From Alphaproteobacteria bacterium (GTDB lineage: Bacteria > Pseudomonadota > Alphaproteobacteria > Puniceispirillales > Puniceispirillaceae): a stretch of DNA of 9,480 nucleotides. Position numbers and translations under genes: made by a program. The notes beneath the pieces were generated by a model, which worked only from the letters and a program-made list of their open reading frames with translations, did no database searches and was not told the DNA's origin. Where the stretch lies: contig JAKMFG010000134.1 of assembly GCA_022425565.1 (NCBI GenBank), positions 1 to 9,480 of the forward strand. The letters are read 5' to 3'. Shown piece by piece: positions 5,213 to 9,480 of the stretch. Within the stretch, counting starts at the first letter, position 1. Every line of letters starts with the position of its first letter.

Positions 5213-6574
5213 ATGCTGTTACCCAGCCCGACATCGCAAACCGCGTCTTCCGGAAAGCCGGGGCGCGGTCTGACGCTGGCAGCTCTTGGCGCGCTAGTGC
5301 TGGCGACGGCCTCTTGCACGGCGCCGGAAGTCATCCTGTCTGGCGACCGAATCAATGTTCTGCCTGAAATTGTGATTGAAACGGCCTCGCCTGATGCCCT
5401 TGCCGAGGGTGCAGGCCTGCCGGAAATGGTCAATCTGAGTACGGCCCGTATGCCGGGGTTTGATTCTGGCCATTCTGGCGGCAATTCAAAGCTGCAGCCT
5501 CCGCTGTCGACGAGCTGGAGCTCGAAAATCGGCAAAGGCGGCACCGATCTGACCGAACTCGCACTTCCCGTTGTCGGTGACGGGCGGGTCTATACCGTGT
5601 CGCCGGACGGCACGGTGAACGCCTTTGACGTCAAGAACGGTGCAGCGATCTGGTCGACCGTCATCGAGGAGAAGGGTGATGACCCGCTTCCCGGTATCGG
5701 TGGCGGTCTGGCGCTGTCGCCGGAGGGACTTGTGGTTCACGCTGGCGGCAGGGCGCTGTCGCTTCTGGACCCGGCGTCTGGTGACCTGATCTGGACCATC
5801 GAGATGAAAATTCCGCTGCGTGGCGGGCCAACCATCATCGGTGCCGACCGTGTGGCTGTGACCGATCTCGACGGCAATATGAAGGTTCATCTTCTCGTCT
5901 CTGGCGAAGAGCTGTGGGTGCATCTCGGAATTGCTGCCGGAACAGTCCTGTTCGGCGCGCCTGCGCCGGCTTATGCCAATGACGAGATCGCGCTCGCCGG
6001 AGCTGGCGGCGAGGTGTCCTATTTCGATGCCGGCAGTGGCGAGCTGCTGTGGACTGATTCCGTGGCATCGCTGCTGCCACGCACACCGATCCAGAACCTT
6101 GGCGATGTACGGGCCCACCCGGTGCATGATGGGGGACTGATTTTCGTGATCGGCCAGTCGGGCCGGATCGTCGCTTTCAGCGCGCGTAACGGCCTTCCCG
6201 TCTGGGAGCGCGCCATCGCTGGCATAGAGATGCCTTGGGTGGCTGGCGAAACTGTTTTTGTTCTGTCTCTTGATGGCCGGCTGTATGCCATTCGCCGCGA
6301 AGACGGTGTCATCCGTTGGGTGACGGAGCTTGCCGGCGCGGTGCCGCTGGATGTTGTTGTGCCGGAGAATCCACCCCGTTATTTCGGGCCAGTTGTGGCA
6401 GGAGACCGTGTCCATGTCGTGTCACTGGCCGGCACAGTGTTTTCTTTCGATCCGGACAGCGGTGAAGAGGTTGAACGGCTTTCGCTTGGCCGTGAAGTCC
6501 GCACACCACCCCAGGTGGCAGCCGGACGCATGTTTGTAATGGGCCATAACGGCACGCTAGTTGCGGTCGAGTAG
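5213..6574 (+). CDS. bamB: Outer membrane protein assembly factor BamB
   Basis: This 453-residue lipoprotein belongs to the BAM complex, which folds beta-barrel proteins into the outer membrane. Residues 15-35 look like a lipoprotein signal with cleavage before Cys35 (LVLATASC); Thr at -3 is unusual for a lipobox. The rest is a PQQ-type beta-propeller. Successive blades show the aspartate/glycine...tryptophan signature: AFDVKNGAAIW (138-147), LLDPASGDLIW (184-194), VSGEELW (229-235), YFDAGSGELLW (270-280), FSARNGLPVW (322-331), IRREDGVIRW (360-369) and SFDPDSGEEV (411-420). I chose the ATG at 5213 (AGGA 9 nt upstream) over an in-frame ATG at 5114, which would overlap the yfgM-like gene and bury the signal peptide. 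Neighbours on both sides match the known gene order. Confidence 0.93.
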   Translation: MLLPSPTSQTASSGKPGRGLTLAALGALVLATASCTAPEVILSGDRINVLPEIVIETASPDALAEGAGLPEMVNLSTARMPGFDSGHSGGNSKLQPPLSTSWSSKIGKGGTDLTELALPVVGDGRVYTVSPDGTVNAFDVKNGAAIWSTVIEEKGDDPLPGIGGGLALSPEGLVVHAGGRALSLLDPASGDLIWTIEMKIPLRGGPTIIGADRVAVTDLDGNMKVHLLVSGEELWVHLGIAAGTVLFGAPAPAYANDEIALAGAGGEVSYFDAGSGELLWTDSVASLLPRTPIQNLGDVRAHPVHDGGLIFVIGQSGRIVAFSARNGLPVWERAIAGIEMPWVAGETVFVLSLDGRLYAIRREDGVIRWVTELAGAVPLDVVVPENPPRYFGPVVAGDRVHVVSLAGTVFSFDPDSGEEVERLSLGREVRTPPQVAAGRMFVMGHNGTLVAVE

Positions 6575-6583
6575 GGACCGTAT

Positions 6584-6603
6584 GGCGCATCTGATGCTGC
6601 GCC
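6584..6603 (+). terminator. Small hairpin in the bamB-der gap
   Basis: GGCGCA (6584-6589) and TGCGCC (6598-6603) form a perfect 6-bp stem with an 8-nt loop, about 10 nt after the bamB stop and followed by TTAGAGA rather than a T-run. It could partly reduce read-through into der or mark an mRNA processing point. It is not a strong terminator, so der is probably still read from upstream. Confidence 0.3.
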
Positions 6604-6643
6604 TTAGAGATCAAGTTCATTTCAGGAGTCTGGCAGTTTTATC

Positions 6644-8083
6644 ATGACCGCCACCATTGCCATCGTCGGGCGGCCGAATGTCGGCAAATCGACACTGTTC
6701 AACAGACTGATCGGCAGGCAGCACGCCATTGTCGACGACCAGCCTGGAGTCACGCGCGACCGGCGCGAGGGCGATGCCCAGCTTGCCGGACTGCAATTTC
6801 GTATCATTGATACGGCCGGCCTGGAAGAAGCCTCGACCGGCAGTCTGGAAGATCGCATGCGCCGGCAGACGGAACGCGCGATCAATGCCGCTGATTTCAC
6901 ATTGATGATGATCGACGCCCGTGCCGGAGTGACGCCGGCGGACAAGTTCTTTGCCGATCAGATACGTCGCGCCGGCGCGCATGTCGTGCTTCTTGCTAAC
7001 AAATGCGAGGGTCGTGCCGGTGCAGCTGGTCTTGCCGAGGCGTGGGAGCTCGGGCTTGGAGAACCAGTGCCGATTTCGGCGGCACATGGCGAGGGGCTTG
7101 TCGATCTTCACGATGCCATCATTGAAGGTGCCAGTATGGTCGGTATCGATATGCTGGCCGAACCGGATGATGACGACGTCGATATTATCAGCGGTGATGA
7201 CGAGCCACCTCTCGATGAGGAGGGCAACCCTGTTGAGGTCTGGCAGGATGAGCAGTCCCAGCAGCCAATGCGGATTGCGGTTGTCGGCAGGCCGAATATG
7301 GGCAAATCGACGCTGATCAACCGGCTTCTTGGCGAGGATCGGCTGCTGACCGGTCCCGAGGCTGGGATTACACGCGATTCGATCGAACTTCCCTTCACCT
7401 GGAAGGGGCGCCCCTACAAGCTCGTCGATACCGCCGGTATGCGGCGCAGGGCACGGATCAGCAACAAGGTCGAGCAGCTGATGGTCGAGGATGCCCTTCG
7501 CGCCATACAGTATGCGCATCTGTGCGTGCTGCTTATCGACGCCACTGAAGAACTGCATCGTCAGGACCTTGCGATCGCTAGGCTGATCGCCGAGGAAGGG
7601 CGCGCCGTTGTCATAGGCGCCAACAAGTGGGATGTGGTGCGCAACAGGCAGGCGGCAGCGCAGGGAATTGACGACAGGCTGGAAACATCACTGGCGCAGC
7701 TTCGCGGGGTGCCGGTTGTACATACATCCGGCCTTCATGGGCGTGGTCTCGACAAGATGCTTGCCGCAGCCGACGAGATGTACGGCCTGTGGAACACACG
7801 TGTTTCCACCGGCAGGCTGAACCGGTGGCTGGAGGGTATGCTGGAAGCGCATCCGCCGCCGCTGGTGGAGGGACGCCGGCTGCGAATCCGCTACATGACC
7901 CAGATCAAGACTCGTCCGCCGACATTCGCGCTGTTTGTCAGCCGCCCGGCCGATCTGCCCGAAAGCTATCTTCGCTATCTGACGACGGGCCTGCGGAATG
8001 ATTTCGGCTTGTGGGGCATTCCTGTGCGGATGGTCATGCGCAAGGGCGAAAACCCCTATGCCAGTAAGGCACGCAAGCGCTAG
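6644..8083 (+). CDS. der: Ribosome-assembly GTPase Der (EngA)
   Basis: This 479-residue cytoplasmic protein has two GTPase domains in tandem and a C-terminal KH-like domain, the layout unique to Der. It is an essential GTPase for maturation of the 50S subunit. Domain 1 shows the P-loop GRPNVGKS (9-16), DTAG (56-59) and NKCE (119-122). Domain 2 shows GRPNMGKS (215-222), DTAGMRRR (262-269) and NKWD (327-330). The two are joined by a very acidic linker at about 174-197 (DDDDVDII, then GDDEPPLDEEG). The KH-like domain covers about 380-470 and ends GENPYASKARKR. All motifs are intact. An AGGAG lies 15 nt before the ATG, longer than usual, yet no alternative start exists and the N-terminus MTATIAIVGRPN fits the family. 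The stop interlocks with that of the convergent gene. Confidence 0.98.
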   Translation: MTATIAIVGRPNVGKSTLFNRLIGRQHAIVDDQPGVTRDRREGDAQLAGLQFRIIDTAGLEEASTGSLEDRMRRQTERAINAADFTLMMIDARAGVTPADKFFADQIRRAGAHVVLLANKCEGRAGAAGLAEAWELGLGEPVPISAAHGEGLVDLHDAIIEGASMVGIDMLAEPDDDDVDIISGDDEPPLDEEGNPVEVWQDEQSQQPMRIAVVGRPNMGKSTLINRLLGEDRLLTGPEAGITRDSIELPFTWKGRPYKLVDTAGMRRRARISNKVEQLMVEDALRAIQYAHLCVLLIDATEELHRQDLAIARLIAEEGRAVVIGANKWDVVRNRQAAAQGIDDRLETSLAQLRGVPVVHTSGLHGRGLDKMLAAADEMYGLWNTRVSTGRLNRWLEGMLEAHPPPLVEGRRLRIRYMTQIKTRPPTFALFVSRPADLPESYLRYLTTGLRNDFGLWGIPVRMVMRKGENPYASKARKR

Positions 8084-9126
8084 TCCGCTCCGGTGACTGC
8101 GCCGCTGTCCCCGATGGTTGTGACAAGGAATGCGCCGAAGGCACTGATTGTCTCGCGCAGCGCAAGCGTCTGGTGCCGGTCGAGCCGGGCCGGCCCCTGC
8201 ATATAGAGGTTTCGGTTGATCTCGATCTGCAATGCCTGGCGTGCCGTGCGCGCATCGCCATTGCTACGGGTTATGTGGCCCCCGGCATAGGGGTGGTTCC
8301 ACCCGACAGATAGGCCCGCATCCTTGAAAAAACCGGAAACCAAATCGGCTGTGGCCCTGTTGAGTGTCGTGCCGTGCCCGTCTCCAAAGATGATGTCCGG
8401 AAGCGCGTTGTTCATCCTGTCCTGGCCCGGCATCGAATGAAAATCCACCAGCAGGACATGGCCATGCTGTTGCATCGCCGCTGAGGTAAGGCGCGCCAGT
8501 GCAGCGTAATAGCGTGTGTGGACAATGGCCGTGCGGAGCGATGCCTCAGCGGCATCCAGACGCCGTGCATAGATGGGCTTGCGCGCCGCGGTGAGTTTCG
8601 GGATCAGACCGTACCCGGCACGCACATGATGGCAGGGCTTGGCCGCATCCACCGGGCCCTCGAACATGGCGCTGTCGAGCGCGGACGGGTCACGGTTCAC
8701 ATCAAGGTAGGCACGAGAGACACGGTTGACGAGAGTTGGAATTCCGACCGTCGCAAGGCTGGGAAGAAGGCAGTCGACACCGAAATCTTCAAGCCCTCGA
8801 AGGGCTTCAACAGGCTGGCTGGCTGCGGCCAGCATGCCTGCGGGATAGCCGCGGCCGGCATGTGGGCATGAGGCGACGACAGCAGACTGGGTGCCTGCAG
8901 TTTCATAGATGTCGAAGGAGTCGTAGCCCGGGTCCTCGAGCAGCGTATCGGGCACAATAACAGTAGGTAGCGCCGTATCGTCGATATCGAACTGTTCCAA
9001 TATCGGGGATTTGGATGACGGGATCGCAGGAGCAGGCACGTTGTCGCGACCAGACCCGGACACCTCGCCGGACGTGGTTACCCCGAAATCGTCCGGTGGC
9101 ATCTCATCGGTCAAAACACTGCTCAT
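8080..9126 (-). CDS. N-formylglutamate amidohydrolase-family protein
   Basis: The protein has 348 residues. The FGase domain begins near residue 70 (DSFDIYETAG) and shows ASCPHAGRGYP (85-95), EDFGVDCLLP (113-122), RAYLDVNRDPSALD (138-151), LLVDFHSMPG (225-234), DIIFGDGHGTTLN (244-256), NHPYAGGHITR (277-287) and QIEINRNLYM (300-309). His89 and His230 are likely zinc ligands. The family hydrolyses N-formyl-L-glutamate to glutamate and formate in histidine degradation, but many members are of unproven substrate and no other hut gene is present here. Residues 1-65 are Pro/Ser/Asp-rich and not part of the usual domain. No ribosome binding site precedes the ATG at 9126, so the start is uncertain. 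Its stop (8080-8082) shares the CTAG with the der stop. Confidence 0.88.
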   Translation of the reverse strand: MSSVLTDEMPPDDFGVTTSGEVSGSGRDNVPAPAIPSSKSPILEQFDIDDTALPTVIVPDTLLEDPGYDSFDIYETAGTQSAVVASCPHAGRGYPAGMLAAASQPVEALRGLEDFGVDCLLPSLATVGIPTLVNRVSRAYLDVNRDPSALDSAMFEGPVDAAKPCHHVRAGYGLIPKLTAARKPIYARRLDAAEASLRTAIVHTRYYAALARLTSAAMQQHGHVLLVDFHSMPGQDRMNNALPDIIFGDGHGTTLNRATADLVSGFFKDAGLSVGWNHPYAGGHITRSNGDARTARQALQIEINRNLYMQGPARLDRHQTLALRETISAFGAFLVTTIGDSGAVTGAD

Positions 9127-9406
9127 AATGTGCAGACGCTAGCACGGTTTTGGCGTGTCTCCCATAGACTGCGTATCCCTGCGCGGATATGCGGCATCGG
9201 CTTGCGCCGACAGGCATCGGGCATATGAAAAAGGGGCTTGCGGAAAGGCGACGCTTGGTGCAGAACTACACGCCTTGAGGGCGGCCACACAGCTGCCTTC
9301 TGACCCGCCGGCCGGACTGGCGCCAGTTGCATAAGCTGGTCATCTTTCCGGCAAACCCGGCACCGCCGCATTGCCCAGACGGGTGTCTGTATGTGGCGTT
9401 GAAATG
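9127..9406. other. Intergenic region without a supported gene
   Basis: I see no convincing gene in this 280-nt stretch. The minus-strand frame across 9123-9371 (82 codons) has an Arg/Pro/Cys-rich product of the kind seen in GC-rich shadow frames, and I recognise nothing in it. A 12-bp perfect palindrome, ACTGGCGCCAGT, lies at 9316-9327. For the tRNA, TTGCCC at 9371-9376 followed after 17 nt by TGGCGT at 9394-9399 is a very weak promoter candidate. Confidence 0.5.
9135..9145 (-). promoter_or_regulatory. Candidate -10 element upstream of the amidohydrolase gene
   Basis: On the minus strand the 11 bases GTGCTAGCGTC are identical to those at the proposed exporter promoter (2452-2462). The -10-like TAGCGT covers 9141-9136. 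No good -35 lies 16-18 nt upstream. If used, transcription would start within a few bases of the ATG at 9126, giving a nearly leaderless message, which would fit the missing ribosome binding site. Confidence 0.3.

Positions 9407-9480
<74 letters not shown>

Noticed and set aside
5486..6415. Minus-strand open frame of 309 codons
   Set aside because: It is entirely antisense to bamB, has a His/Arg/Gln-rich composition typical of shadow frames and no recognisable domain.
6617..7558. Minus-strand open frame of 313 codons
   Set aside because: It is antisense to der, whose motifs are complete; the product looks like a shadow.
9316..9327. Perfect 12-bp palindrome ACTGGCGCCAGT
   Set aside because: About two perfect 12-bp palindromes are expected by chance in a window of this size, and it does not line up with a promoter or terminator.

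Overview
The window looks like a piece of core chromosome from a GC-rich (about 60% by eye) alphaproteobacterium. Two small families I recognise as largely alphaproteobacterial, DUF3126 and DUF2794, support this. So does the yfgM-like/bamB/der block, an arrangement also known from gammaproteobacteria. I see no transposase, integrase, phage gene, CRISPR array or plasmid replication gene. The genus cannot be told from this sequence.

Region 1 (1-2421, + strand) is a tightly packed run: the 3' part of an FkbM-type methyltransferase, an unidentified 116-residue protein, a GLOD5-like VOC (glyoxalase-fold) protein, a DUF1272 zinc-finger-like protein and a YgeA-like aspartate/glutamate-type racemase. 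Gaps are 5, 63 and 0 nt and then a 4-nt ATGA overlap, so at least the last three genes are probably co-transcribed and translationally coupled. Region 2 (2422-3149) is a LysE/ArgO-type amino-acid exporter behind a plausible promoter that carries overlapping dyads. Racemase and exporter side by side suggest, without proving, a shared role in amino-acid handling.

Region 3 (3150-4350, - strand) holds three small genes: DUF3126, a CxxC/CxxC zinc-ribbon-like protein, and DUF2794. Between the last two lies a 258-nt gap with an AT-rich stretch, a hairpin and a tandem array with an exact 16-bp period. That array is the most unusual structure in the window.

Region 4 (4351-8083, + strand) is an envelope/ribosome block: a YfgM-like membrane-anchored TPR protein, the outer-membrane assembly lipoprotein BamB and the double GTPase Der. 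Region 5 (8080-9126, - strand) is an N-formylglutamate amidohydrolase-family protein that converges on der, with the two stop codons interlocked in a CTAG. A 280-nt stretch without a convincing gene follows, and the window ends in a tRNA-Val(GAC) gene whose CCA end is cut by the window edge.

Most of the window is ordinary housekeeping or small conserved-unknown content. I did not find a clear new multi-gene system. The items most worth checking are the 16-bp repeat array, the lysE promoter dyads with the racemase next to it, and the uncharacterised small zinc-binding-like proteins.
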